DNA of 64,000 nt from Agrococcus sp. ProA11 (GTDB lineage: Bacteria > Actinomycetota > Actinomycetes > Actinomycetales > Microbacteriaceae). The position numbers and the translations under genes were made by a program. The stretch is from NCBI RefSeq assembly GCF_039880525.1, contig NZ_CP156989.1, positions 372,001 through 436,000 on the forward strand, given 5' to 3'. The notes under the pieces were generated by a model. That model did not search any database. It saw only the letters and a program-made list of their open reading frames with translations, and was not told the DNA's origin. Shown here piece after piece: positions 34,106 through 43,198 of the stretch (the first letter of the stretch is position 1; every line of letters begins with the position of its first letter).

Positions 34106-35528
34106 CGATCGGCCTCTCCTCGGGGCGCGTGAACAGCCGCGTGCTCTGGCTCGCTGCCAGGGCGGCGGCGAGCGTCACACTACCAATGCGCCCGGCGAAC
34201 ATCGCCAGTGCCAAGATGACCTTCGCGCTGTCCTCCAGACCCGCATGGGTGAAGCCCGTCGACAGTCCGACGGTGCCGAACGCGCTGATCACGTCGAACA
34301 GCACGAACGACAGCGGGGCGCCGGTGATCTCCAGCAGCACCACCGTCACCGTCGCGATGATCGTCGCACTCCAGAGCGTGACCGACACCGCCAGGCGCAG
34401 CACGTCGGAGGGGATGCGGCGGTCGAACGCCTCCATCGACTTGCGCCCCCGCGCCTCCGCGACCGCGGCGAGGAACAGGATCGCGAGCGTCGTGACCTTG
34501 ATGCCGCCCGCCGTGGATGCGGAGCCGCCGCCGACGAACATCAGCATGTCGGTCACGAGCAGGCTCGAGTTGTGGAGCAGGCCGAGATCGTCGATGGCGA
34601 AGCCGCCCGAGCGCGCCATCGACGAGAGGAAGAACGCGTGCAGAATCTGCTGCCCGAACTCCGCCGTGCCCCACGAGTCGGCGTTGCCCCACTCCAGCAC
34701 CAGGTAGACCAATCCACCCGCCAGGAACAGCATGATCGACACCGAGATCGTCATCTTCACGTGCAGCGACCAGTGGCGCGGCGTGCCGAGGTGCCGCAGC
34801 AGCACGAAGTAGACGGGGAAGCCGAGCGAGCCGATGAAGACGCCGAGCATCAGCACGATCAGGAACCACGGGTCGGTGGAGAAGGGCTCCAGTCCCTCGA
34901 CCGTGGGGATGAAGCCGGAGTTCGTGAACGCCATGAACGACCAGTAGGTCGCCTCGTACAGCGCCGCGAGCGGCTCCTTGCCCGCCAGCAGCAGGCGAGG
35001 GAACAGCAGCACGATCAGCATCGCCTCGAACACCAGCACCGAGAGCGCGACGGTGCGCAGCAGCCCGCCGACCTCTCCCAGGCGGATTGCCTGGCCCTCC
35101 TTGACGACGCCCTTGCGCACGCGGGAGGGGTTCGAGTCACTCGCGGCCATGAGGCGCTGGCGCAGGCCCAGCCGCCTGGCGACCGTCATGCCGAGCAGCG
35201 ACGCGAGCGTCAGGACGCCGATGCCGCCGACCTCGACGCCGACCAGCACGAGCGCGTTGCCGAACGGGCTCCAGTGCGTCGCCATGTCGACCACCGTCAG
35301 ACCGGTCACACAGACGACGCTGACTGCCTGGAAGAACGCGTCGACCGCGGGTGTCGCCTGCCCGTCGGCGGCCGCGAGCGGCGTCATGAACAGCAGCATG
35401 AAGAGCAGGTTGAGCGACGCGAAGACGAAGATCGCGAAGCGCGCCGGGTACGAGGTGGTGAACGACTCGAGACGCTCGCGGAGGCGCGTGAGGATCGATC
35501 CCGCTTCGACGATCCCTCGCTCTGCCAC
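34098..35528 (-). CDS. TrkH/KtrB-type potassium transporter
   Basis: A 476-residue membrane protein with four pore-loop repeats, each with a selectivity Gly: VVCVTGLTVVD, FMAFTNSGFIP, MARSGGFAI and GTVGLSTGF. It imports K with the TrkA subunit. GTG at 35528 is preferred because GGAAGG lies 8 nt upstream; an in-frame ATG at 35561 would add 11 residues. TACGCT on the minus strand (35586-35581) is the likely -10. Confidence 0.92.
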   Translation of the reverse strand: MAERGIVEAGSILTRLRERLESFTTSYPARFAIFVFASLNLLFMLLFMTPLAAADGQATPAVDAFFQAVSVVCVTGLTVVDMATHWSPFGNALVLVGVEVGGIGVLTLASLLGMTVARRLGLRQRLMAASDSNPSRVRKGVVKEGQAIRLGEVGGLLRTVALSVLVFEAMLIVLLFPRLLLAGKEPLAALYEATYWSFMAFTNSGFIPTVEGLEPFSTDPWFLIVLMLGVFIGSLGFPVYFVLLRHLGTPRHWSLHVKMTISVSIMLFLAGGLVYLVLEWGNADSWGTAEFGQQILHAFFLSSMARSGGFAIDDLGLLHNSSLLVTDMLMFVGGGSASTAGGIKVTTLAILFLAAVAEARGRKSMEAFDRRIPSDVLRLAVSVTLWSATIIATVTVVLLEITGAPLSFVLFDVISAFGTVGLSTGFTHAGLEDSAKVILALAMFAGRIGSVTLAAALAASQSTRLFTRPEERPIVG

Positions 35529-35655
35529 GTGCCGCGCCTTCCGCAGATCTGAGCGCCGCATCTCGGCGCAGAACGCGCCCAGCGTAGTCCTTCCGCGAGG
35601 CTGTCTCTGGCCAGGGCGGTTTGTCGCACCCGCGCGGCGCTGGCATGCTTTCCGC

Positions 35656-36345
35656 ATGGCCGACATCTTCAGCGTGATCGCGGACAGCACGCGACGCGAC
35701 ATCCTCAGCGTGCTCCTGGATCGTCGCGGCACCACGGGCGAGGCCAGCGTGAGCCAGATCGTCGACACCCTGGGCGTGCCGCAGCCGACGGTCTCGAAGC
35801 ATCTGCGCACGCTCCGCGATGCCGGCCTCGTCACCGTGCGCGAGGACGGCCAGCACCGCTTCTACGCCATCGTGCTGGCGCCGTTCGACGCGCTCGACGA
35901 CTGGCTGATGCCGTTCATCTTCGCCGACAGCGACCATGAGGAGGCGAACCTCGGCGCTGCCGCCTTCGCCGCCTGGGCCGGCGTCAACGTGCAGGCTCCG
36001 CTGCGAGCTGCCGCCGACCAGGCGCGCCAGGCGGCCGAGCAGGCGCGGATCGCCACCGAGGCGGCACTCGCCCGCGTCACCGATCGCGTCGAGCACCCAG
36101 CGCCGGTGGGCAATTCGCTTGGCCGCAGAGCCGCGGAGAGCGTGCACGACCTGCAGGATCGAGTGCAGGAGGCACGCGACCGCATCTACGAGGTGCAGGA
36201 TCGTCTGCACGAGATGCAGTCGCGGGCGGCGCAGCGGATCGACGGCGTGCGGGGCAGGATCCGCAGCCAGGACGAGGTCGACGGCGACGACCCCGGCGAC
36301 GACGATGCGCCCGCGCGCACGGGCGACGACGCCAAGCTCGATTGA
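35656..36345 (+). CDS. ArsR-like winged-helix regulator with long helical tail
   Basis: A 229-residue protein. Residues 1-85 form an ArsR-type wHTH (FSVIADSTRRDILSVLLD, VPQPTVSKHLRTLRDAGLVTV, REDGQHRFYAI). No metal-binding Cys motif is present. The rest is Ala/Gln/Arg/Glu-rich predicted coiled coil (QARQAAEQARIATEAALARV, VHDLQDRVQEARDRI) ending in an acidic tail. The tail is unusual for ArsR proteins and suggests oligomerisation or membrane or DNA coating. CATGCT (35644-35649) is six bases before the ATG. Confidence 0.82.
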   Translation: MADIFSVIADSTRRDILSVLLDRRGTTGEASVSQIVDTLGVPQPTVSKHLRTLRDAGLVTVREDGQHRFYAIVLAPFDALDDWLMPFIFADSDHEEANLGAAAFAAWAGVNVQAPLRAAADQARQAAEQARIATEAALARVTDRVEHPAPVGNSLGRRAAESVHDLQDRVQEARDRIYEVQDRLHEMQSRAAQRIDGVRGRIRSQDEVDGDDPGDDDAPARTGDDAKLD

Positions 36346-36489
36346 GGCGCCGCGCACCGATATGCGGCGGCAAGCCGGATTCCGGTACGCTGTCGGGAGC
36401 GTTTTCCCTGCGCTGATGTCGATTCGCCTTCTGGCGTTGGCGATCGTGCAGCGTCGACGAGCAATCTCTAACGGAAGTGAGGAACCTCA

Positions 36490-36588
36490 ATGGGTTCTGT
36501 GGTCAAGAAGCGCCGCAAGCGCATGTCGAAGAAGAAGCACCGCAAGCTGCTTCGCAAGACGCGCCACCAGCGTCGCAACCGCAAGTAG
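36490..36588 (+). CDS. Small ribosomal protein bS22 (AURKAIP1/COX24 domain)
   Basis: A 32-residue basic protein, [20 protein letters not shown] then [12 protein letters not shown], almost identical to the mycobacterial 30S protein bS22 from the decoding-centre side of the subunit. The gene is easily missed because of its length. A GAAGTGAGG purine run precedes the ATG and a hairpin follows at 36632-36662. Confidence 0.93.
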   Translation: MGSVVKKRRKRMSKKKHRKLLRKTRHQRRNRK

Positions 36589-36631
36589 CGCAGCGTAGGG
36601 GCCCGTCTCGGGCCGCTTGCTTCGCATCGTG

Positions 36632-36662
36632 AGCCGGGACCTGCATCTGCAGGCTCCCGGCT
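36632..36662 (+). terminator. Terminator after the bS22 gene
   Basis: AGCCGGGA-CCTGCA and TGCAGG-CTCCCGGCT pair along 14 bp with one bulge across a TC turn, followed by TT. It lies just before the -10 of the glutaredoxin gene. Confidence 0.65.
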
Positions 36663-36684
36663 TTCGCATGTCTAGGCTGATGGG

Positions 36685-36945
36685 ATGGTCGAGATCACGC
36701 TCATCTCCAAGCCCGGGTGTCACCTCTGCGACGAGGCGCGCCCCATCGTCGAGCGCGTCGTCGCCGGGTTCGACGACGTCTCGCTGACCGAGCTGTCGAT
36801 CCTCGACGACCCGGCGCTCGAGGAGCGCTGGAGCGACGACATCCCGGTCGTGCTCATCGACGGACGGCCCCACTCGGCCTGGCGCGTCGACGCAGCGAAG
36901 CTGACCGAGCGCATCCGCGCGCGCCTGGACGCGACCGCCGGCTGA
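36685..36945 (+). CDS. Glutaredoxin family protein
   Basis: An 86-residue thioredoxin-fold protein (DUF836-like) with redox motif Cys12-His-Leu-Cys15 and the cis-Pro in IPVVLIDG. It should reduce disulfides in the cytoplasm. TAGGCT (36673-36678) sits six bases before the ATG. Confidence 0.88.
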   Translation: MVEITLISKPGCHLCDEARPIVERVVAGFDDVSLTELSILDDPALEERWSDDIPVVLIDGRPHSAWRVDAAKLTERIRARLDATAG

Positions 36946-36974
36946 GCCGGCAGTGCGTCAGGCGGCGGAGGCCG

Positions 36975-38282
36975 TCAGGGCGTGAGGCGCGTCGGGCCGC
37001 GGAAGAGGAACGTCGTCTCGCGAATCGAGCCGAGCCCCAGCATGAGCATCACGACGCGAGCCAGGCCCATGCCGAAGCCGCCGTGCGGGGGAACGCCGTA
37101 GCGGAAGAAGTCGAGGTACTCCTCGAGCTCCGACGGGTCCATCCCCTTCTCGACGATCTGCGCCTCGAGCACATCGACGCGGTGCTCGCGCTGCGCGCCG
37201 GTGGAGATCTCGACGCCGTTGTAGATGAGGTCGTAGGAGTTCGTGACCGAGCCGTCGCCCTCCGGGCGCAGGTGGTAGAACGGGCGCACGCTCGAGGGGT
37301 ACTCCGTCACGAACACGAAGTCGTGACCCATCTCCTCCTTCACGCGCTGCGAGATCTGCCGCTCGGCCTCGGGATCGAGGTCACCGTCGGTGCGCTCGAT
37401 CGTGTGGCCGCGGGCCTCGACGATCGCCTTGACCTCGGCGTGCGTGATGCGCGGGAACGGCACGGTCGGCACCTGCAGATCGACGTCGAAGTGCTGCCTG
37501 ATCTCGGCGCCGTGCTTCTCGACGACCGCCGTCACCGCCTTGGTCAGCAGCGTCTCGTGCAGCTGCATGACGTCCTCGTGCGAGTCGATCCAGGAGATCT
37601 CGCTGTCGACCGAGGTGAACTCGGTCGCGTGGCGGCTGGTGAAGGAGGGGTCGGCGCGGAAGGCGGGAGCGATCTCGAAGATCTTGCCGAAGCCCGCCGA
37701 CTGCGCCATCTGCTTGAACAGCTGAGGCGACTGCGCCAGGTAGGCGGTGGTCTCGAAGTAGGGCACCTCGAAGAGCTCGGCGCGCGACTCCGACGCGGTC
37801 GCCATGAGCTTCGGCGTGTGCAGCTCGATGAAGCCCTCATCGACCCAGTGCTGGCGCAGCGCGTGCTCGATCGTGGTCTGCACGCGGAAGATGAGCTGCG
37901 CCTCCGGGCGGCGCAGGTCGAGGAAGCGCCAGTCGAGGCGCTTGTCGATCGAGGAGTCGTCGGCGATGGGCGAATCCTTCGCGACCGACTCGACCGTGAG
38001 CGATCGCACCTTCACCTCCAGTCCGCCGAGCTTGACGCGCTCATCGGCCTTGAGGTCTCCCTCGACGGTGATGAACGAGCCGTGCATGAGGGCGGAGATC
38101 TGCTCCGCCGTCTCCGCCGTCTCGTCGTTCACGGGGTTCACGAGCTGGGCTGAGCCCGACTCGTCGCGCAGGATCACGAACTGCACGCGCTTCTGGTCGC
38201 GCACCGTCTCTACCCATCCCGCCACCTTCACGGGGCCGTCGGGGAGCGATGCGAGGTCCTTGATGAGAGTCCGGTGAGTCAC
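36975..38282 (-). CDS. aspS: Aspartyl-tRNA synthetase, archaeal-type (Asp/Asn)
   Basis: A 435-residue class II synthetase with an N-terminal OB-fold (VKVAGWVETVRDQKRVQFVILRD) and catalytic motifs 2 (FEIAPAFRADPSFTSRHATEF) and 3 (PPHGGFGMGLARVVMLMLGL). It lacks the GAD insertion that makes bacterial AspRS about 590 residues, so it is the short archaeal-type form, often non-discriminating and called aspartate-tRNA(Asn) ligase. That would require a GatCAB amidotransferase elsewhere. GTG at 38282 follows TAGGAT (38294-38289) by six bases. Confidence 0.93.
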   Translation of the reverse strand: MTHRTLIKDLASLPDGPVKVAGWVETVRDQKRVQFVILRDESGSAQLVNPVNDETAETAEQISALMHGSFITVEGDLKADERVKLGGLEVKVRSLTVESVAKDSPIADDSSIDKRLDWRFLDLRRPEAQLIFRVQTTIEHALRQHWVDEGFIELHTPKLMATASESRAELFEVPYFETTAYLAQSPQLFKQMAQSAGFGKIFEIAPAFRADPSFTSRHATEFTSVDSEISWIDSHEDVMQLHETLLTKAVTAVVEKHGAEIRQHFDVDLQVPTVPFPRITHAEVKAIVEARGHTIERTDGDLDPEAERQISQRVKEEMGHDFVFVTEYPSSVRPFYHLRPEGDGSVTNSYDLIYNGVEISTGAQREHRVDVLEAQIVEKGMDPSELEEYLDFFRYGVPPHGGFGMGLARVVMLMLGLGSIRETTFLFRGPTRLTP

Positions 38283-38291
38283 GCGACGATC

Positions 38292-38558
38292 CTACCGACG
38301 CGCGGGCCTGCCCCAGCGCGCCAGCCCGATCCAGCCGGTCACGAGCGCCACGACCGAGAGTGCCAGCAGGCTCCAGCCCGCCCACTCGAGCGACGGGTCG
38401 GTCACCAGCAGCACCATGCCGACGGCCGCCAGCAGCGCGATCGCGAGCGCGACCAGCCCGCCGTCGCGCAAGTGGGCGATCGAGCCCGCCCACACCCACA
38501 GCATCGTGGCGGCGAGCACGACGAGCAGCGCGAGGATCAGCGGCAGGAGCAGAGGCAC
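38292..38558 (-). CDS. Small three-helix membrane protein
   Basis: An 88-residue protein of unknown function with three hydrophobic helices (about 3-24, 33-54 and 60-80). The GTG start lies six bases after CAGAAT on the minus strand (38570-38565). It ends 9 bp before the aspS start, so the two may be cotranscribed although aspS has its own promoter box. Confidence 0.6.
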   Translation of the reverse strand: MPLLLPLILALLVVLAATMLWVWAGSIAHLRDGGLVALAIALLAAVGMVLLVTDPSLEWAGWSLLALSVVALVTGWIGLARWGRPARR

Positions 38559-38611
38559 GAGGCCATTCTGTCGGCCCCGTGTTCATAGATTGCGCCGGTA
38601 CGATGGTCCCC

Positions 38612-39265
38612 ATGCCTGCTCGTCGCCTCCATCTCGTGCGCCACGGCGAGGTGCACAACCCGGATGGCGTGCTCTACGGGCGCATTCCCGGCTTTCTGCT
38701 CTCCGAGCGCGGTCACCGCATGGCGGCGCTCGCGGCCGAGCACCTGTCGACCGGCGCGACCGCCCGTCCCGTCGTGCGGCTCGCGGCGAGCCCGCTCGAG
38801 CGCGCGCAGCAGTCGGCGCAGCCGTGGGCGGACGCCTTCGACCTCGACATCCGCACAGAGCACCGCATCATCGAGCCGACGAACTGGTTCGAGGGGAAGA
38901 CCTTCGAGGCCAGCGGTGCGCTGCGCCACCCCTCGTCGTGGCCGATGCTGCGCAACCCCTACCGCCCCTCGTGGGGCGAGCCCTACAAGGCGATCGCGCA
39001 GCGTGTGCGCGCCGCGATGGAGGATGCGTGGGGCGAGCTCGACGAGTCCGAGGACGACGGCGACATCGTCATGGTCAGCCACCAGTCGCCCATCTGGATG
39101 GCGCACCTCGACATCGCCGGGCGCCGCCTCTGGCACGACCCCCGCAAGCGCCGCTGCCAGCTGTCCTCCATCACGAGCTTCGCGGTCGTCGACGGCCGCT
39201 TCACCGAGATCGACTACGTCGAGCCGGCCGCCTCGGTCGCGGCCATCGACACGGGGGCGGTGTGA
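38612..39265 (+). CDS. Histidine phosphatase family protein
   Basis: A 217-residue phosphatase with LHLVRHGEVHNPDGVLYGRIPG (catalytic His in RHG) and IVMVSHQSPIW (second His). It opens the cytochrome c biogenesis operon and is coupled to resA by a GTGA overlap; this phosphatase-ccs order recurs in actinobacteria, though its role there is unknown. ATG at 38612 is 7 nt after TACGAT (38599-38604). Confidence 0.87.
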   Translation: MPARRLHLVRHGEVHNPDGVLYGRIPGFLLSERGHRMAALAAEHLSTGATARPVVRLAASPLERAQQSAQPWADAFDLDIRTEHRIIEPTNWFEGKTFEASGALRHPSSWPMLRNPYRPSWGEPYKAIAQRVRAAMEDAWGELDESEDDGDIVMVSHQSPIWMAHLDIAGRRLWHDPRKRRCQLSSITSFAVVDGRFTEIDYVEPAASVAAIDTGAV

Positions 39266-39852
39266 CGCGCCGTCGGATGCGGCGGGTCACCGGCTCGCTC
39301 GCCGCGACCGCCACCGCTGTGCTCCTGCTCGCGAGCTGCGCCTCCTCCGATGGCGTCGCCGGCCAGGTCGGCGACGCGGGCTATATCGCCGGCGACGGCT
39401 TCGTGACGGAGTTCGCGCCCGAGGAGCGTGCCGCGCCGAACGCCTTCGGCGGCCCGCTCGCCGACGGGGGCACGTTCGACTCCGCCGAGCTCGACGGCGT
39501 CGCGCTCGTCAACTTCTGGTACGCCGCCTGCCCGCCGTGCCGCGTCGAGGCGCCGGTGCTCGCGGACCTGCATGCCGAGTTCGGCGATCGCGTCGACTTC
39601 ATCGGCGTCAACGTGCGCGACGGGGCAGCGCAGGCGGCATCGTTCGAGCAGCAGTTCGCCATCGACTACCCGTCGATCCTCGACGACGAGTCGGCGCAGG
39701 CGCAGCTCGCCTTCACCGGAATCGTCGCGCCGAACGCGGTGCCGTCGACGATCATCCTGGACGCGGACGGCCGGGTCGCCGCGCGGGTCTCCGGCGCCGT
39801 CACCGACACCAGCATCCTCTCGACGCTGCTGCAGGAGGAGCTCGAGCGATGA
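39262..39852 (+). CDS. resA: TlpA/ResA-type thioredoxin lipoprotein
   Basis: A 196-residue protein. A lipobox (LLLASC, Cys26) anchors it outside the membrane; the thioredoxin domain carries Cys90-Pro-Pro-Cys93 in FWYAACPPCRVEAP and cis-Pro in AVPSTIIL. ResA reduces the haem-binding CXXCH of apocytochrome c using electrons from CcdA, encoded next. GTG at 39262 lies in the phosphatase stop, and its TGA overlaps the ccdA ATG. Confidence 0.93.
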   Translation: MTRRRMRRVTGSLAATATAVLLLASCASSDGVAGQVGDAGYIAGDGFVTEFAPEERAAPNAFGGPLADGGTFDSAELDGVALVNFWYAACPPCRVEAPVLADLHAEFGDRVDFIGVNVRDGAAQAASFEQQFAIDYPSILDDESAQAQLAFTGIVAPNAVPSTIILDADGRVAARVSGAVTDTSILSTLLQEELER

Positions 39853-40610
39853 GCGTGCTGCTCGTACAGAGCGTCGCCCTGGATCCAGGCAGTGCGGTGC
39901 TCAGCGGTCAACTGCTGATCTCCATGCCCATCGCGCTGCTCGCGGGCATCGTGTCGTTCGCGAGCCCGTGCATCCTCCCGCTCGTGCCGGGCTACCTCGG
40001 GCTCATGGGGTCCCTGGTCGGAGAAGAGGGCGGCCGAGCGAGGCTCATCACCGGCGTGGCGCTCTTCGTCCTCGGCTTCACCGCCGTGTTCGTGCTCGGC
40101 ACGGCTCTCGTGGGTGCGGTGAGCTCGTTCCTGCTCGCGTGGTCGGGTCTGCTCGTGCGCATCCTCGGGGTGCTGCTGATCCTGCTCGGCCTAGTGTTCG
40201 TCGGGCAGGTGCGCGTGCTGCAGCGCGTCTGGAAGCCGAGGCAGATCAAGGCCGGAGGCATGTGGGCGGCTCCGGTCGTGGGCATCATCTTCGCGCTCGG
40301 CTGGACCCCGTGCTCGGGGCCGACGCTCGCGGCGATCAGTGCGCTCACCGTCACGACGGGCAGCGCCTGGCAAGGTGCGCTCCTCGGCTTCGCGTACGCG
40401 CTTGGGCTCGGGATCCCGTTCCTGCTGCTTGCAGTGGGTCTCGGTTGGATGGGCTCGACGATGGCATGGATGCGTCGCCACGTGCGCGCGATCAACATCG
40501 GCGGGGGCGTGACCCTGATGGTCATCGGGGTGCTGATGCTCACGGGCGTCTGGGACGCCGTCATGAACGAGATGCAGGGATGGATCGCCTCCTATGTCAC
40601 GATCCTCTAG
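39849..40610 (+). CDS. ccdA: Cytochrome c biogenesis protein CcdA
   Basis: A 253-residue six-helix membrane protein with the paired redox Cys in FASPCILPLVPGYLG and LGWTPCSGPTLAA. It carries reducing power from cytoplasmic thioredoxin to ResA. The ATG overlaps the resA stop; the next gene starts 17 nt inside its end. Confidence 0.95.
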   Translation: MSVLLVQSVALDPGSAVLSGQLLISMPIALLAGIVSFASPCILPLVPGYLGLMGSLVGEEGGRARLITGVALFVLGFTAVFVLGTALVGAVSSFLLAWSGLLVRILGVLLILLGLVFVGQVRVLQRVWKPRQIKAGGMWAAPVVGIIFALGWTPCSGPTLAAISALTVTTGSAWQGALLGFAYALGLGIPFLLLAVGLGWMGSTMAWMRRHVRAINIGGGVTLMVIGVLMLTGVWDAVMNEMQGWIASYVTIL

Positions 40611-42219
40611 CAGCGCGAATACGAGCGCCGACCCGCTGCGCCCGGGCGACCACATCGACGCGGCGGAGCCCGAGCCGTCGTCGGCGGGGCCGCGCTTGGA
40701 TGCGGCCGGCTGGCTGCGCTTCCTGTGGCGGCAGCTCACCTCGATGCGCACCGCGATCGTGCTGCTGCTGCTGCTCGCGGTCGCCGCGATCCCCGGCAGC
40801 CTGGTGCCGCAGCGCTCCAGCGACCCGAACGGCGTCATCCAGGTTCGCGACCAGAACCCCGACCTCGTCTGGCTGTACGACGCGCTGTCGCTCCACGACG
40901 TCTACGCCAGCCCGTGGTTCTCGGCGATCTACATCCTGCTGTTCGTCTCCCTCATCGGCTGCGTGATCCCGCGCCTCATCCACCACTGGCGAGCCATGCG
41001 ATCGCTGCCGCCGCGCACCCCCGCGCGGCTGTCGCGGCTGGTGGGCTTTCAGGTCGTGCCCGGCGGCGCGGGCGACCTGGATCGGGCGGAGGGCGTGCTC
41101 AAGCGGCTCGGCTACCGCACGACGCGTTACGGCGACTCGATCTCCGCCGAGCGCGGCTACCTGCGCGAGACGGGCAACCTGCTGTTCCACATCGCGCTGC
41201 TGGCGATGATCCTGGTGGTGGGCATCGGTTCCGGCTTCGGCTACAACGGTCAGCGGCTCGTGGTCGAGGGGCGCGGGTTCGCGAACACGCTGTCGAGCTA
41301 CGACTCCTTCACCGAGGGGCAGTGGTTCGACGACGCGGCGCTGGAGCCGTTCGCGCTGCAGCTCGACGATCTGGACGTCGTCTACGAGACCGAGAACCCG
41401 AATGCGATCGGTGCGCCGCTCGACTTCACGGCGTTCGTGACGGTGACCGAGGACGGCACCCAGCGCGACGCGCAGATCAAGGTGAACGAGCCGCTGGACG
41501 TCGCAGGTGCCGATCTCTACCTGATCTCGAACGGGTATGCGCCCAGGATCTCGGTGCGCGATGCCGAGGGGAACCTCGTCTACGACGAGTACACGCCCTT
41601 CCTCGCGCAGGACGACCTGATGACGAGCCTCGGCGTCATCAAGGTTGCCGACGGGCTCGAGGAGCAGTTGGGGCTGCGCGGCTTCTTCTATCCGACCGCG
41701 GTCGCGCTGGACACCGGCGCACTCGCCTCCGCCTACCCCGATCTGGCGAACCCGGTGCTGTCGCTGCAGGCCTTCACGGGCGACCTGGGGCTGGATGGGG
41801 GCATCCCGCGCTCCGTGTACGCGCTCGACACCGATGCGATGCAGCAGGTCGCCGGCGGCGACTCCGGCACCGACGCGCTCACGCTGGCGCCGGGTGAGAC
41901 CGCCGAGATCCCCGGCGGGCTCGGCACCATCACATTCGAGGATGTGCGCCGCTACGGCGTCATCGAGGTGCATGTCGACCACACGCAGACGCCGGTCTTC
42001 TGGATCGCCATGACGATCCTCATCTCGCTGCTCGGCTCGCTGCTCATCCCGCGCCGCCGCATGTGGGTGAAGGCGACCGCCGAGGGACTCGAGATCGCCG
42101 GGCTCGCGCGCGGCGAGGATCCGACGCTCGAGCGCGCCGTGGACGACCTCGCGAAGCGCGTCGCCGACAACGCGACGCCGGAGTTCGACCGTGACCGCGA
42201 GAGTACAATCGATTCGTGA
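40594..42219 (+). CDS. resB: Cytochrome c biogenesis protein ResB
   Basis: A 541-residue component of the System II haem lyase. After a charged N-terminal tail come three early membrane helices (around 52-72, 108-130 and 193-215), a large extracellular domain (about 220-470) and a last helix near 480-500. Motifs RTAIVLLLLLAVAAIPGSL and NLLFHIALLAMILVV match ResB/Ccs1. It works with ResC to attach haem to apocytochrome c. Confidence 0.93.
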   Translation: MSRSSSSANTSADPLRPGDHIDAAEPEPSSAGPRLDAAGWLRFLWRQLTSMRTAIVLLLLLAVAAIPGSLVPQRSSDPNGVIQVRDQNPDLVWLYDALSLHDVYASPWFSAIYILLFVSLIGCVIPRLIHHWRAMRSLPPRTPARLSRLVGFQVVPGGAGDLDRAEGVLKRLGYRTTRYGDSISAERGYLRETGNLLFHIALLAMILVVGIGSGFGYNGQRLVVEGRGFANTLSSYDSFTEGQWFDDAALEPFALQLDDLDVVYETENPNAIGAPLDFTAFVTVTEDGTQRDAQIKVNEPLDVAGADLYLISNGYAPRISVRDAEGNLVYDEYTPFLAQDDLMTSLGVIKVADGLEEQLGLRGFFYPTAVALDTGALASAYPDLANPVLSLQAFTGDLGLDGGIPRSVYALDTDAMQQVAGGDSGTDALTLAPGETAEIPGGLGTITFEDVRRYGVIEVHVDHTQTPVFWIAMTILISLLGSLLIPRRRMWVKATAEGLEIAGLARGEDPTLERAVDDLAKRVADNATPEFDRDRESTIDS

Positions 42220-43175
42220 CCTCGCCAGAACTCGACTCCGTCTCGCTGCTGCTCGTCTACTCAGCGATGGCGGTCTACACGCTGGCGTTCATCGCCTACG
42301 CGTGGGATGTCGCACGTCGCTCCGCCGCGAAGCCCGCGGCCGCCGAGGTGCGCGAGCTGGTCGGCGCCGGTGTTCCGGCCGCCGGCGCCTCGGCCGCCGG
42401 CGTTACCGCGGGCGACGCGGGGCGTGGCGACATCGTCACGGCAATGCCGGGCCGCGCGGCCCGCATCGGCTTCACGCTGACCATGCTCGCCTGGGCGCTG
42501 CACCTGGGCGGCACCGTGCTGCGCGGGCTGGCGGCCGGCCGGGTGCCCTGGTCGAACATGTATGAGTTCGCGCTCACCGCCGTCGCCGTCATCGTGGGCG
42601 TGTTCGTGCTCTCGCGACTGTGGAAGGACCTCAACTTCCTCGGCGTCTTCTTCTCCGGCCTTGCCGTCGTCTTCCTCGGTGTCGCGACCCTCAACTACTA
42701 CGTCGCGCCGACGCCTCTGCCGCCGGCGCTGCAGTCGTACTGGCTCGTCATCCACGTCTTCGTGGCGTCGCTCGCGACGGGCTTCCTGGGGCTCGGCACC
42801 GCGCTGAGCGTGCTGCAGCTCGTGAAGGAGAAGCGCGACAACGGCTTCCTGCGCTCGCTGCCGTCGGCGGTGACGCTCGAGGACACCGCCTACCGCGTGG
42901 GCGTCATCGGCTTCATCATGTGGACGTTCACGCTCATGGCGGGCGCGATCTGGGCAGAGCACGCCTGGGGTCGCTACTGGGGCTGGGACACCAAGGAGGT
43001 CTGGACCTTCGTGATCTGGGTGATCTACGCCGGGTACGTGCACGCGCGCGCCACCCGCGGCTGGCGCGGCTCCCGCTCGGCGTGGCTGCAGATCATCGGC
43101 TTCACGGCCATCGTGTTCAACTTCACGATCGTCAACCAGTTCTTCGCCGGCCTCCACGCCTACTCCGGCCTCTAA
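42216..43175 (+). CDS. ccsB: Cytochrome c biogenesis protein ResC/CcsB (haem handling)
   Basis: A 319-residue protein with about eight helices and the tryptophan-rich haem-binding WWD-type motif WAEHAWGRYWGWDTKEVW, flanked by conserved His (VIHVFVASLATG and the late HARATRG region). It exports or presents haem to ResB. The GTG start overlaps the resB stop by 4 nt, closing the operon. Confidence 0.95.
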   Translation: MTSPELDSVSLLLVYSAMAVYTLAFIAYAWDVARRSAAKPAAAEVRELVGAGVPAAGASAAGVTAGDAGRGDIVTAMPGRAARIGFTLTMLAWALHLGGTVLRGLAAGRVPWSNMYEFALTAVAVIVGVFVLSRLWKDLNFLGVFFSGLAVVFLGVATLNYYVAPTPLPPALQSYWLVIHVFVASLATGFLGLGTALSVLQLVKEKRDNGFLRSLPSAVTLEDTAYRVGVIGFIMWTFTLMAGAIWAEHAWGRYWGWDTKEVWTFVIWVIYAGYVHARATRGWRGSRSAWLQIIGFTAIVFNFTIVNQFFAGLHAYSGL

Positions 43176-43198
43176 CCGCCGCCGCCCCGGCCGCCCAG

